Shown here: piece by piece, positions 17,700-26,845 of the stretch
How the letters are laid out: each line of letters begins with the position of its first letter
How positions within the stretch are numbered: position 1 is the stretch's first letter
Notes under the pieces: generated by a model
The model's input: only the letters and a program-made list of their open reading frames with translations
What the model was told of the DNA's origin: nothing
Database searches by the model: none
Made by a program: the position numbers and the translations under genes
Assembly (NCBI GenBank): GCA_963754645.1
Contig: CAVWGP010000001.1
Coordinates: 620,001 to 684,000, forward strand
Direction: 5' to 3'
Source: CAVWGP01 sp963754645
GTDB lineage: Bacteria > Pseudomonadota > Alphaproteobacteria > Bin65
DNA: 64,000 bases

Positions 17700-18386
17700 C
17701 TATACTCCTTTGTCCACTTTGCGGTTCGTTTCAACGACGTTTCGCAGCAAGCGGACGGCCGAATCCGGGCTGGTAAGGACAGGACATCGGATCGCGCGGC
17801 GGACCGCATCGGCGGCGCGTGCCATCGAAAACTGGGCAAGCACGACGATATCGCAATCCCCGACTTCGCTCGCGCGTGCCGCGATACGTGAATTGTGTTC
17901 CGCCGCGTCGCCGGCTTGCAGCGCGCGCATCGCCTCCGGCACGACGATCGTCGTCAATCGCGCATCCGAATTCACGCGACGCGCCTCGTCCTCGAATTCC
18001 TCTTTCAAGGTCGGAATAGCCATTGCGAAGGTCGCGATCAGCCCGATGTGTTTGCCCGCGGCTAACGCGGCGCGGAACATCGCCTCATTCGGCTTGAGAA
18101 CCGGCACCGGCGCCATGGCCGCCGCGCGCTCGATCGCCGGGCCGAATGCGGAGCAGGTGAATAGAATGCCCGCACAATGCGTGGTTCTTGCATAGGCGGC
18201 GAGCGCCACGATGCGGTCGGCCACGGCGGGTGTCAGGCCCGAGTCCCGTGCCCGGTCGCGGCTCAGGGAATCGTCGAGCAAGTTCACCGGGTCGGCTTCC
18301 GGCCAATGCACCGCCAGCGCGGCCTGGACCGGCTCGATGGCAAGCGGCGTAGCATGAATCAGCGCGACGCGGACGCCTGAACCCAT
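17700..18386 (-). CDS. Asp/Glu/hydantoin racemase family protein
   Basis: Cofactor-independent two-cysteine racemase family, 228 residues. The two catalytic cysteines are visible in GILFTCSAFGPAIERA (about residue 85) and RCPVLTSPDSAVRLL near the C-terminus; a conserved PNEAMFR follows the first. The ATG at 18386 is preceded by GAGGAG. A longer frame to 18653 is not family-like. It is divergent from the hydantoinase-type genes, which suggests a hydantoin-type or malate/aspartate racemase partner for them, but the family also includes arylmalonate decarboxylases and maleate isomerases, so function stays open. Confidence 0.85.
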   Translation of the reverse strand: MGSGVRVALIHATPLAIEPVQAALAVHWPEADPVNLLDDSLSRDRARDSGLTPAVADRIVALAAYARTTHCAGILFTCSAFGPAIERAAAMAPVPVLKPNEAMFRAALAAGKHIGLIATFAMAIPTLKEEFEDEARRVNSDARLTTIVVPEAMRALQAGDAAEHNSRIAARASEVGDCDIVVLAQFSMARAADAVRRAIRCPVLTSPDSAVRLLRNVVETNRKVDKGV

Positions 18387-18515
18387 ATCGGCTCCTCGTT
18401 GACTCGCGCGCCATCGGCCTTCCGCCTGAGCGCCGCGATCGGACAAATACAGCCTATCGCGGCAAAAGCGCCGAACCAAGCCACCATCCGCGTGCGATCG
18501 GCGCGCCAGCGCGCC

Positions 18516-18544
18516 TTGACTTGAATTTGGGCCGTCAATATCGT
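18516..18544 (+). promoter_or_regulatory. Candidate promoter of the hydantoinase/NitT-type importer operon
   Basis: TTGACT at 18516-18521, a 17-bp spacer and TATCGT at 18539-18544 form a plausible sigma-70-type promoter pointing at the ATG at 18637. The gap 18387-18636 also has to drive the divergent racemase gene. No operator palindrome was recognised. Confidence 0.45.
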
Positions 18545-18636
18545 CGCGACGAAATTTTTTGCGATGCGCCAACGGCAATTGTTGCAACCCAGTCCGATAT
18601 TCGCCGCGGCGGATCTGCCGATGCGGGATTGACGCT

Positions 18637-20310
18637 ATGAGGTCCTCCGCCAAGCGCGCGAAGTTCGATCCGATCGATCTCGAAATTCTTTGGAATCAAA
18701 TTATCACGTCGATCGACGAGACAGCCTACGCCGTGCGCCGAACTTCGATGTCGAAAGTCGTGGTCGAGGGCGCCGATTTCGGCGTCATGCTGCACGACAC
18801 GAAGGGGCGCCTGGTCGCGTCGGATATTGCCGTTGCAGCGAAAGTCAGCACGGTTTCGATCCTAGCGGAGCGGCTGCTCGAATATTTTCCGCCGCACACG
18901 CTGAAGCCCGGCGACGTATTGGTCTCGAATAATCCTTGGTGGCTGATGGGCCACCTCAACGACATCGCATTTCTGGCGCCGCTGTTTTTCAAGGGTAAAC
19001 TCATCGGATTCGCCGAATGCATGGCCCATATGGCGGATATCGGCGGCTCGCTTTCGGCGCGGCCGCGCGAACTCTTCGAAGAAGGACTCATCGTCCCGCC
19101 GCTGAAGGCGGTCGAGGCCGGGCGCGACAATGCGACTTTCTTCGACATGGTTCGGGCCAATGTCCGCGTGCCGCAGCAGGTTGTCAGCGACATGCGCGCG
19201 CTCATCACGGGCTGTCATGTGCTCGAGGAAAAGCTCGGCGAGTTTCTCAAGGCTCACGGCCTGAAATCAATCGACCCGCTGGCGGCGGAGATCATCGATC
19301 GTTCGGAAAAGGCGATGCGGCAGGGCATCCGCGACAGCATTCCGGACGGCGAGTATCGCGGCGAGACGAGCGTCGACGGTTTCCAGGAACCGCTCGTCAT
19401 TCGCGTCCGCGCCACGGTCAAGAAAGGCGAGGTCGATCTCGATTTTGCCGGTACGTCCGCCCAAAACGAATTCGGCATCAATTGCACCGGCATCTACCGC
19501 CACGTGTGGAGCACCTTCACGATCAAATGCCTGGCGGCGCCCGAGTTGCCGGGAAACGAGGGCACGTTCCGGCCGATCCGGTCGCACGCGCCGGAAGGAA
19601 CTTTGGTCAGCCCGAAATTCCCCGCGCCGGTGAAGATGAAACCGGCCACGGGCCACTACATCCCGATCGCCATTATCGACGCCTTCCGCGATGTTCTACC
19701 GGCCAAAATGCTTGCCGAATCGGGGAAGAAGTCTTTGCTCTATCTTTCCGGGCGCCGGCACGACGGCGCGCCCTTTTCCGATCTTACCTTCGTCATGGGC
19801 GGTATCGGCGCGCGCGCCACGAAGGACGGGCTGCATTGCACGAGTTTCCCCGGCAATGCCGGTGCAATTCCGATCGAAGTGCTCGAAACGGTCACGCCAA
19901 TCTTGGTGCATCACAAGCATCTACGGCCCGATTCCGGCGGACCAGGCCGCTTTCGCGGCGGATGCGGGACGGACTTCGCTTTCGAATCGCGCTCGACCGA
20001 GCCGCTCGTCATTCAAGCCGAGCACGGCAAGCTCGACACGCCGCCCAAAGGCTCGCGCGGCGGCGGGAGCGGCGTGGGTGGCAGCCATCTGTTGAATGGC
20101 CAGTCGATTCCGGACAAACAGCCGGTCGTGCTTCGTCAGGGCGACGTGGTGCGTATTTTGACCCCCGGGTCCGGCGGTATGTATCCGGCGTCGGAGCGCG
20201 CCGCGGCCGCATTGGCGAAGGACATCGCCGATGGCGTCGTGACGCCGGAAGCCGCCAACCGCGACTACGGCGCCAGTCCAAGCCAAAGGGCCGGCAATGC
20301 CGAGACATAG
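18637..20310 (+). CDS. hyuB: Hydantoinase B / 5-oxoprolinase family subunit
   Basis: B subunit of the ATP-dependent hydantoinase/oxoprolinase/acetophenone-carboxylase superfamily, 557 residues. It opens KFDPIDLEILWNQII and contains SNNPWWLMGHLNDIAF, FPGNAGAIPIEVLET, DSGGPGRFRGGCG and the C-terminal GGGSGVGGSHLLNG and TPGSGGMYPASERAA. The ATG at 18637 starts the family-like sequence; an upstream in-frame extension is not conserved-looking. Its 3' end overlaps the A subunit gene by 14 bp. Known relatives hydrolyse hydantoins or 5-oxoproline, or carboxylate acetone or acetophenone. Confidence 0.92.
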   Translation: MRSSAKRAKFDPIDLEILWNQIITSIDETAYAVRRTSMSKVVVEGADFGVMLHDTKGRLVASDIAVAAKVSTVSILAERLLEYFPPHTLKPGDVLVSNNPWWLMGHLNDIAFLAPLFFKGKLIGFAECMAHMADIGGSLSARPRELFEEGLIVPPLKAVEAGRDNATFFDMVRANVRVPQQVVSDMRALITGCHVLEEKLGEFLKAHGLKSIDPLAAEIIDRSEKAMRQGIRDSIPDGEYRGETSVDGFQEPLVIRVRATVKKGEVDLDFAGTSAQNEFGINCTGIYRHVWSTFTIKCLAAPELPGNEGTFRPIRSHAPEGTLVSPKFPAPVKMKPATGHYIPIAIIDAFRDVLPAKMLAESGKKSLLYLSGRRHDGAPFSDLTFVMGGIGARATKDGLHCTSFPGNAGAIPIEVLETVTPILVHHKHLRPDSGGPGRFRGGCGTDFAFESRSTEPLVIQAEHGKLDTPPKGSRGGGSGVGGSHLLNGQSIPDKQPVVLRQGDVVRILTPGSGGMYPASERAAAALAKDIADGVVTPEAANRDYGASPSQRAGNAET

Positions 20311-22420
20311 GAGCCGGGATTTCGCCCTTGGCGTGGACATCGGCGGAACGTTTACGGATTTGGCACTGCTGGAGCGTTCGACCGGGCGTCTGTTCACCGG
20401 TAAGGCGTTGACCGACTATGGCGACTTTTCACGCGGCGTGATCGGTTGCGTCGAGCGGATCCTGAGCGAGAACGGCGTCGCGGCGCGCGCCGTGAACATC
20501 GTCGTGCATGGCACGACCCTGGCGACAAATGCCTTGATCCAGCGGCGCGGCGCGCGCACCGCCTTGGTCGTGACCCGCGGCTTTCGCGACGTGCTCGAAA
20601 CCGCGCGCGGCACGCGCCACGACATTTACGATCTCGACATCGAAATGCCCAAGCCGCTGGCGCCCCGGTCGCTCGTGTTCGAGGCCGACGAACGCATCGA
20701 TTTCGAGGGAGCCGTGGTGCGGCCCCTCGCGGAAGCGCCGCTTCGCGATCTCGCGCGAACGCTGGTTGCGGGCGGCATCGAAAGCGTCGCGGTCTGCCTG
20801 TTCCATTCCTATGCCAATCCCGCGCACGAGCGCGCGATCGGAGCGATCCTGGCCGAGGCGGCGCCGGCGCTGTCCGTCTCGCTTTCGTCGGACGTCGTCC
20901 CCGCCATTGGCGAATACGACCGCGCGACGACGACGGTGGCCAACGTCTATCTGCAACCGGTGGTTCGCGGCTACCTCGAACGGCTGGCGCAGTCGTTGGC
21001 GAAATTGGGAATTGCCCGACCGCCGATGATCATCGCCTCCGATGGCGGAACGATGAGCAGCGAAGCGGCCATGCGTTTTCCCGTGCGCCTGATCGAATCC
21101 GGGCCGGCCGGCGGCGCGATCGCGGCAGCCTATTTCGGCGAAAAGTCCGGCCTCGACCGCATCATCGGCTTCGACATGGGCGGAACCACCGCCAAGATTT
21201 GCGTCATCGACGATTTCAAGCCTGAACATTCGACGGAATTCGAGGTGGCGCGAATCGAGCGTTTCGTCAAGGGCAGCGGCCTCCCGCTCAAAGTGCCGGC
21301 GATCGAATTGATCGAGATCGGCGCAGGCGGCGGAAGCATTGCCCATATCGATCGCATCGGCCTGCTCAAGGTGGGGCCGGAAAGCGCCGGCGCCGCGCCC
21401 GGCCCGGCCTGCTATGGCCTGGGCGGCGAAAGGCCGACCGTGACCGACGCCGATCTATGTCTCGGCTATCTCGATCCGGGCTATTTCCTTGGCGGCGCGA
21501 TGCGGCTCGACAAGGCGCGCGCCGAGCGCGCGATTGCGCGTGAGATCGCCGAGCCGCTGCACCTCGATCCGATTCGCGCGGCCTGGGGTATGCACGATGT
21601 GGTCAACAACAACATGGCACGCGCCGCGAAAATTCATTGCATGGAGCGCGGCAAGGACCCGCGGCTCTACACACTGGTCGCCTTCGGCGGCGCGGGGCCC
21701 ACCCACGCCTATCGGATCGCTCAGGTCCTCGGCATCCAAACCATCCTCTATCCGGCACATGCCGGGATCATGTCGTCGGTCGGATTCCTCATCGCGCGGC
21801 CTTCGTTCGAATTCGTCCGTTCGCACGAGACGCCGCTGGCCAAGAGCCGCGTCGGCCGGATGAACGAGATGTTCGCCGAGATGGAGCGCGAGGGGCGCGC
21901 CTTGTTGCGCTCGGCCGGCGTTGCGGCAAACGCGATCGAAACCAGCCGCGAGATTGGCCTGCGCTACAGCGGGCAGGCCTTCATTCTCTATGTCCCGGCG
22001 CCGCCGGCAAAATCGGCCGCCGCTTTTCTCGTTGGCGTGGAACAGGCGTTTCTCAAGGAATACCGATCGCGTTATCACCGCATCAACAAGGGAGTGGCAC
22101 TCGAAGTCGCGAGTCTCCGTTCGGTGGTATCCGGACCGCGACCCGAGGTCGTCCTGAAGAATCCCGCCGCCGCGCCCGGCAAGCGCGCCGATGCGCTCAA
22201 ACGTGCGCGGCCGGTCTATATGCCCGAGAGCGCGGCATTCGTTCGCTGCCCGGTCTACGATCGATACGCGCTGTCCGGCAAACTCATCGGACCGGCAATC
22301 GTCGAGGAGCGCGAATCCTCGGTCGTGATCGGTGCCGGTGCGGCGGCGCAAATCGACGAGAATCGCAACCTCCTTGTGACCCTGCCGCGCGCCACGGCGC
22401 GCCGCCGGACGCGGCCATGA
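20297..22420 (+). CDS. hyuA: Hydantoinase A / 5-oxoprolinase family subunit
   Basis: ATP-binding A subunit, 707 residues, of usual length. The actin-fold phosphate loops are GVDIGGTFTDLALL at residues 12-25 and GFDMGGTTAKICVI near 292-305; ASDGGTMSSEAAMRFPVR and SGPAGGAIAAA lie just before the second. GAGGGSIAHIDRIGLLKVGP and FGGAGPTHAYRIAQ are further family marks. Overlaps of 14 bp upstream and 4 bp (ATGA) downstream show tight coupling to the B subunit and to the transporter permease. The reaction (amide or lactam opening versus carboxylation) cannot be told from sequence alone. Confidence 0.93.
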   Translation: MPRHRSRDFALGVDIGGTFTDLALLERSTGRLFTGKALTDYGDFSRGVIGCVERILSENGVAARAVNIVVHGTTLATNALIQRRGARTALVVTRGFRDVLETARGTRHDIYDLDIEMPKPLAPRSLVFEADERIDFEGAVVRPLAEAPLRDLARTLVAGGIESVAVCLFHSYANPAHERAIGAILAEAAPALSVSLSSDVVPAIGEYDRATTTVANVYLQPVVRGYLERLAQSLAKLGIARPPMIIASDGGTMSSEAAMRFPVRLIESGPAGGAIAAAYFGEKSGLDRIIGFDMGGTTAKICVIDDFKPEHSTEFEVARIERFVKGSGLPLKVPAIELIEIGAGGGSIAHIDRIGLLKVGPESAGAAPGPACYGLGGERPTVTDADLCLGYLDPGYFLGGAMRLDKARAERAIAREIAEPLHLDPIRAAWGMHDVVNNNMARAAKIHCMERGKDPRLYTLVAFGGAGPTHAYRIAQVLGIQTILYPAHAGIMSSVGFLIARPSFEFVRSHETPLAKSRVGRMNEMFAEMEREGRALLRSAGVAANAIETSREIGLRYSGQAFILYVPAPPAKSAAAFLVGVEQAFLKEYRSRYHRINKGVALEVASLRSVVSGPRPEVVLKNPAAAPGKRADALKRARPVYMPESAAFVRCPVYDRYALSGKLIGPAIVEERESSVVIGAGAAAQIDENRNLLVTLPRATARRRTRP

Positions 22421-23175
22421 TGATTGCCGCCCGGCAACAACGCGCCATTCTGTATGCGACTTCGATCGTCGGCGGCCTGGCGATCTGGGAAGCCGCGGCG
22501 CACAATGTTTCGCGCATCGTCGTCGCACCGCCATCGGCCGTCGCCGTTCGCCTGTACGACGGAATTTTTTCCGGCTCGCTTGGCACGGCATTCGTTGCCT
22601 CGCTGGCCCACATGTTGCTCGGCCTTGCCATCGCTTTCGCGGTCGCGCTGCCGCTGGGCCTTCTCCTGGGGCGCAGCCGCGCCGCGGCCGAATTCATGGA
22701 GCCGGTGACCGGCGCGCTCTACGCGATACCGCCGGTCGCTTTCGTTCCCATCGTCGCGATTTGGTCCGGCTTCGCTTTCGAGGCGCGCGTCGTGCTCGTC
22801 GCCTTGATGTCGGTGTTCGAGATGCTGTTCGCCTTCTCGGCCGGCGCGCGCAACATACCGCCGTCGTTGATCGATGTCGGCCGCTCCTTCGGCGCCGGGC
22901 GCTGGTCGCTCGCGCGCAAGGTCATGCTGCCGGCGATGCTGCCGTTTGTACTCACCGGGCTCAGACTCGGCGTCGTGCGGGCTATTCACGGCATGATCGT
23001 GGCCGAGCTGTTTTTCGCCGCGGTCAATCTCGGGGCGGTGATGAAGCGCGACGCCGCTCGCTTCGACTCGGCCGGCGTGCTGGCGGTTATCGTCGTCCTG
23101 GCGGTTTTCGGCCTGGCGATACAGGAAGGATTGAAGGCGCTGGAATGGAAGCTGTTTCCGCAAAAGCGCGCATGA
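22417..23175 (+). CDS. ABC transporter permease (NitT/TauT/SsuC family)
   Basis: Inner-membrane permease of 252 residues. It has an N-terminal helix, VAPPSAVAVRLYDG before the transmembrane domain, and an EAA loop IDVGRSFGAGRWSLARKVML with LPAMLPFVLTGLRLG after it, as in SsuC/TauC. The ATG at 22417 overlaps the hyuA stop (ATGA); a second ATG follows at once. It pairs with the next permease, so two related but different permeases form the pore, unlike the homodimer usual in this family. Confidence 0.92.
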   Translation: MMIAARQQRAILYATSIVGGLAIWEAAAHNVSRIVVAPPSAVAVRLYDGIFSGSLGTAFVASLAHMLLGLAIAFAVALPLGLLLGRSRAAAEFMEPVTGALYAIPPVAFVPIVAIWSGFAFEARVVLVALMSVFEMLFAFSAGARNIPPSLIDVGRSFGAGRWSLARKVMLPAMLPFVLTGLRLGVVRAIHGMIVAELFFAAVNLGAVMKRDAARFDSAGVLAVIVVLAVFGLAIQEGLKALEWKLFPQKRA

Positions 23176-23948
23176 CGCGCGGCCTGCCGCCGGGCCAGCG
23201 GCGCTGGGCGCGGCATATCGCCGGCGCCGGCATGTTATTTCTATTTTGGGAGATTGCCGGATCGAGCCTGGGCGCGGGGCTGATCGCGCCGCCATCGCAG
23301 GTTCTGCCGGAATTCTTCACCATGTGGGGCGACGAGCGGCTTCTGCCGATTGTGGCGGGATCGCTGCGGCAGATGCTGGTTGGGTACGCCCTTGCCTGCG
23401 CCGTCGGCATGCCGCTCGGCATCGCGATGGGCCGCATCCCGTTTCTCGGCACCATGGTGTACCCCTGGCTCAGCATGTTGATCGTCACCTCGGTTGCGTC
23501 GCTCATCCCGCTTTTCATTCTCGCGGTCGGCACCGGGTTCGAGTTCCGGGTTCTCGTCGTGTTCGCGTCGGCCGTGTTCTATGTGATCTTCGTTTCGTAT
23601 GAGGGCGCGCGCGACGTCGAGCGGCGCTTTATCGATGTCGGCAGGTCGTTTTCCGCGAACGGCCCGCAACGCTTCGTCAAGATCGTGCTGCCGGCGCTGT
23701 TCCCCTATCTTCTCACGGGCGCGCGCATAGGACTCGGCCAGTCGCTTCGGGGTATGGTCGTTGCCGAGCTTTTCGTCATCGTCGGGATCGGCGGTTTGAT
23801 CCATAGTGCCGGCCAGGAGATTTCGACGGCGCGATATTTGGCGCTGCTGGTCCTGATCATGACGATCGCGCTGGTTGCGAATGAATTATTGGGCTGGACT
23901 GCCCGCAGGTTGGCGCCGTGGTACGAGCCGAGCAAACGCGCCGAGTAG
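23172..23948 (+). CDS. ABC transporter permease (NitT/TauT/SsuC family)
   Basis: Second permease, 258 residues. IAPPSQVLPEFFTM parallels the segment in the preceding permease, and the EAA loop reads IDVGRSFSANGPQRFVKIVL followed by PALFPYLLTGARIGLGQSLR. The ATG at 23172 overlaps the upstream stop by 4 bp; an ATG nine codons earlier is possible but lacks that coupling. Periplasmic and cytoplasmic partners follow at 23987 and 25824. Confidence 0.92.
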   Translation: MTRGLPPGQRRWARHIAGAGMLFLFWEIAGSSLGAGLIAPPSQVLPEFFTMWGDERLLPIVAGSLRQMLVGYALACAVGMPLGIAMGRIPFLGTMVYPWLSMLIVTSVASLIPLFILAVGTGFEFRVLVVFASAVFYVIFVSYEGARDVERRFIDVGRSFSANGPQRFVKIVLPALFPYLLTGARIGLGQSLRGMVVAELFVIVGIGGLIHSAGQEISTARYLALLVLIMTIALVANELLGWTARRLAPWYEPSKRAE

Positions 23949-23986
23949 GCGTAAGCCGAAAAACCCGATCGCAGGGAGATGCTGAT

Positions 23987-25036
23987 ATGAAACGCCGAGA
24001 ATTCTGCAGAACGATGTCCGCCGGAGTTGGCGGCGCACTGATGGGGGCCTCGCCGCTCGGATTTCCGCTGGTCAACACGGCCTGGGCACAGGCCCCACGG
24101 GCGCTGGATCTGCAATTTCTCGGCTTTGCGCTTGCCATTCATGTTCCGGCGATCGCCGGGGCCCTCAGCATCCTGCCGGCAATGCAGGGATACGCGGCGC
24201 CGAAATTCGCGCGCCTCAACCAGATCAGATTGGTCACGCAAACCATGGTCGGCGGCACGGCGGATATCGGCGAATCCGATCCGCCCACGGTTCTGGCGGC
24301 GATCGAAGCGGGCGCGCCGCTCAAAATCGTCGGCAAGCCCTACAACAGCAGCAGCCTCACCCTGGTCGTGAATGCCGACAAAGTGAAGAGCCACGCCGAT
24401 CTCGCCAAACCCGAGACGCGCGTCGCCATCGGCGCGAAGGGCGACATCACTCACGTCATGCTTGTCGCGCCATTGCTCAAACACGGCGTGAAGTTCGACA
24501 ATCTAACGATCCTTGAGCTGCCCGGCTCGGGCACCCGCGTGACCGGGCTGCTGGCGGGACGGATCGATGCCGGAAATCTTCACTTCGATCAGCTGGAAAG
24601 CATCGCGGGCAAGGGTAATTTCAAGGTTCTGGTCGAGCCGTGGAACGAGTTCTCGGCTTGGACCAATGAAGTGTGGATTGTCCGGACGGATTGGCTCAAG
24701 AAGCCCGAGAACGAGCGCGCGCTGGTCGATTTCCTCAAGGCCACGCTCATCGCCTATCGCCGCGCCAATGCGGATTTCGACTGGTACCTGGACAGTTTCC
24801 GCAAATATGCGACGCTGACCGACGCGAATAAGATGACGGGCGAGAAACTGAAGCCGATCTGGGAAAAGCTCAAAAATGAGGTCAAGGCTTGGCCCGTCGA
24901 CGGCAAGTTTAGCGTCAAGGATATCGCCGACATGATACCCGCGTGCAAGGCCGCCGACGCGATCCGCGGCACCGTCAAGGCGGAGGACGTCGTCGAGACG
25001 AAGTATATGGAACAAGCGGTCAAGGAACTCGGCTGA
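23987..25036 (+). CDS. ABC transporter substrate-binding protein (NitT/TauT, SsuA-like)
   Basis: Periplasmic binding protein of 349 residues. The leader MKRREFCRTMSAGVGGALMG resembles a Tat signal; cleavage is likely near AWAQA at about residue 36. The mature part has VGGTADIGESDPPTVLAAIEAG, the family segment that reads GxxDxG with an upstream substrate pocket, and GSGTRVTGLLAGRIDA. The ATG at 23987 follows a GGGAG ribosome site. It is placed between permeases and an RraA-like gene. The ligand is unknown; the adjacent hydantoinase-type genes make a cyclic amide or related acid plausible (inference). Confidence 0.9.
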   Translation: MKRREFCRTMSAGVGGALMGASPLGFPLVNTAWAQAPRALDLQFLGFALAIHVPAIAGALSILPAMQGYAAPKFARLNQIRLVTQTMVGGTADIGESDPPTVLAAIEAGAPLKIVGKPYNSSSLTLVVNADKVKSHADLAKPETRVAIGAKGDITHVMLVAPLLKHGVKFDNLTILELPGSGTRVTGLLAGRIDAGNLHFDQLESIAGKGNFKVLVEPWNEFSAWTNEVWIVRTDWLKKPENERALVDFLKATLIAYRRANADFDWYLDSFRKYATLTDANKMTGEKLKPIWEKLKNEVKAWPVDGKFSVKDIADMIPACKAADAIRGTVKAEDVVETKYMEQAVKELG

Positions 25037-25056
25037 CCCGGCGCCGCCGCGCCGGG
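25037..25056 (+). promoter_or_regulatory. Intercistronic GC hairpin after the binding-protein gene
   Basis: CCCGGCGC (25037-25044) pairs perfectly with GCGCCGGG (25049-25056) across a 4-nt loop, starting on the base after the TGA. There is no T-run, so a 3'-end stabiliser or attenuator is more likely than a full terminator; the next gene starts at 25085 on the same strand. Confidence 0.5.
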
Positions 25057-25084
25057 CGGCCGAGCATCGAACGGAAGAGCTGCC

Positions 25085-25795
25085 ATGGACAAGACGACGC
25101 GCGAACTCTGCGACGGAATCGGAAAGCTGCGCACGGCGATTGTCGGCGACGTGCTTCGTGAAATGGGCATGCCGCATCAGATCTTGAGTTCCACGATCAG
25201 CGGTTTGATCCGCGGAATGCGCGTCGTCGGCCCGGCCTTCTGTATTCGCGCCGAAACGGCGATGGGCGGCTACGCGAAACTGCCGCCGGGCACGCCGCAA
25301 CCGAAGTACGAAATGTTCTCGAAGATGTACCAAGGTTGCGTGCTCGTTTACGCGACCGGCGGCTACGACGAAGCCGCGTCGTGGGGCGACAACATCAACA
25401 TGACCGCCAAGATCAAGGGTTGCGCCGGGGTCGTCGTCGATGGCGGCTTTCGCGACGCCGAGGCCATCGCCGAATCGGGCCTGCCATGCTTCGGCCGCTT
25501 CGTCACGCCGGTGAGTTCCGCGCCGCGTTTCGGAGTCACCGCGTACGAAGTACCGGTCGTAATGCCCGGGCAAACCACCCGCCACGTCACGGTCCATCCC
25601 GGCGACATCGTGCTCGGCGACTACGACGGCATCGCCATTGTTCCCCGCAAGGCGGCGGCGGATTGCCTGGCCTATGCGAACGAACTCGCGCGCATCGAGG
25701 CGGCTCAATTTGCGAGATTGTCCGCCGGCGAAGATCGCCAGACGGTCTACGAAAGCGTGAGCCGGTTCGGGCACATCAAGAAGTGGAATGGCTGA
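25085..25795 (+). CDS. RraA-like family protein (possible 4-hydroxy-4-methyl-2-oxoglutarate aldolase-type lyase)
   Basis: RraA/MenG-fold protein, 236 residues. The fold opens with the segment TAIVGDVLREMGMPHQIL. The active-site stretch has GCAGVVVDGGFRDAEAI (a conserved G-G-x-R-D) and the C-terminal GDIVLGDYDGIAIVPRKAA typical of the family. Some members are pyruvate aldolases acting on hydroxy-keto acids, others are regulators of RNase E; location between ABC genes favours a catabolic lyase or decarboxylase. It starts at an ATG 49 bp after the binding-protein stop, behind GGAAGAG. Confidence 0.85.
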   Translation: MDKTTRELCDGIGKLRTAIVGDVLREMGMPHQILSSTISGLIRGMRVVGPAFCIRAETAMGGYAKLPPGTPQPKYEMFSKMYQGCVLVYATGGYDEAASWGDNINMTAKIKGCAGVVVDGGFRDAEAIAESGLPCFGRFVTPVSSAPRFGVTAYEVPVVMPGQTTRHVTVHPGDIVLGDYDGIAIVPRKAAADCLAYANELARIEAAQFARLSAGEDRQTVYESVSRFGHIKKWNG

Positions 25796-25823
25796 GCCGG
25801 ACCGGCATCGGGCAGGGTGGGGA

Positions 25824-26651
25824 ATGTCCGCTGGTTTGAAATCGCCGAAGCTCAAGATCGAGAATCTCACCAAACGCTTCAGCCGCGACGGCGAACAGCC
25901 GCTCGTCGTCCTGGATAATCTCACGCTGGATATCGGCACGCTCGAATTCGTCGCCGTGGTCGGGCCGAGCGGCTGCGGCAAGTCCACCCTGCTGCGCATC
26001 ATCGATGGGCTCGAAATTCCAGATACGGGCTCGATTTTCATCGATGGCGCGGCGATTTCGGGCCCAGGCGCGGGCCGGGCGATGGTCTTCCAGAGCTTCG
26101 ATTTGTTTCCATGGCGCACGACGATCGACAACATCGCGTTCGGCCTCGAGATGACGCGCATGACGGCGGCGGAGCGACGGCGCACCAGTCAGCACTACCT
26201 TGAACTGGTCGGGCTCAAGGGCTTCGAGACGTCCTATCCGCATCAGCTCAGCGGCGGCATGCAGCAGCGCGTTGGAATCGCGCGCGCATTGGCGACCAAG
26301 CCGGATATTTTGCTGATGGACGAGCCGTTCGGCGCGCTCGACGTGCAAACCCGCGACCTGCTCCAGGACGAGTTGCTGCGCATCTTCGACGCCGAAGCCA
26401 AAACGGTGATATTCGTGACGCATAGCATCGAGGAAGCGATCTATCTCGCCGACCGTGTCGTCGTTCTATCAGCGCGACCGGCACGGATCGCCATGGATGT
26501 GCGCGTGCCGTTCAAGCGACCGCGCGACGAAATCATCAAAGGCGACCCCATATTCGTCGAAATGCGCCGCAGTATCTGGCACCAGCTCAAAAGCGGCCTT
26601 TCGCCGACGCAGTCCCTGTCGCAAAATACATTATCGGATAATTCGATATAG
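25824..26651 (+). CDS. ABC transporter ATPase (NitT/TauT/SsuB family)
   Basis: ATPase of the importer, 275 residues from the ATG at 25824, which sits behind GGGTGGGG. Walker A GPSGCGKST at 47-55, Q-loop MVFQSFDLFPW, signature LSGGMQQR at 142-149, Walker B LLMDEP at 163-168 and the H-loop FVTHSIEEAIYLADR are all intact. An in-frame ATG at 25788 that overlaps the RraA-like stop by 8 bp would add 12 residues and cannot be excluded. Placement of the ATPase last in the operon completes a full importer with the genes at 22417, 23172 and 23987. Confidence 0.92.
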   Translation: MSAGLKSPKLKIENLTKRFSRDGEQPLVVLDNLTLDIGTLEFVAVVGPSGCGKSTLLRIIDGLEIPDTGSIFIDGAAISGPGAGRAMVFQSFDLFPWRTTIDNIAFGLEMTRMTAAERRRTSQHYLELVGLKGFETSYPHQLSGGMQQRVGIARALATKPDILLMDEPFGALDVQTRDLLQDELLRIFDAEAKTVIFVTHSIEEAIYLADRVVVLSARPARIAMDVRVPFKRPRDEIIKGDPIFVEMRRSIWHQLKSGLSPTQSLSQNTLSDNSI

Positions 26652-26845
26652 GACGAGCCTCCTGCAAACTGCCAGCCGCGCTCAAGCGCTGCCATCCGAC
26701 AGCAGGAGACGATATGGAAGAGCGATCGAACGGGCAGCCGCCGCGCTGATGCGAGCTTGCGTGCTGCTCAAAACAGCAGAATGCGCTGCGCTGCGGCGGG
26801 CGTGGCGCCACGGCAGTCGATTCTGCAACACCATGCTCTCTATGA
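26652..26845. other. Unassigned sequence between importer operon and a gene remnant
   Basis: About 190 bp without a recognisable gene. A stop codon at 26843-26845 bounds the in-frame remnant that follows. No inverted repeats or transposase fragments that would explain the truncation were recognised here. Confidence 0.4.

Noticed and set aside
17555..17839. 94-codon minus-strand frame overlapping the racemase 3' end
   Set aside because: Most of it is a shifted-frame reading of the racemase gene and its tail has no recognised family; no ribosome site.
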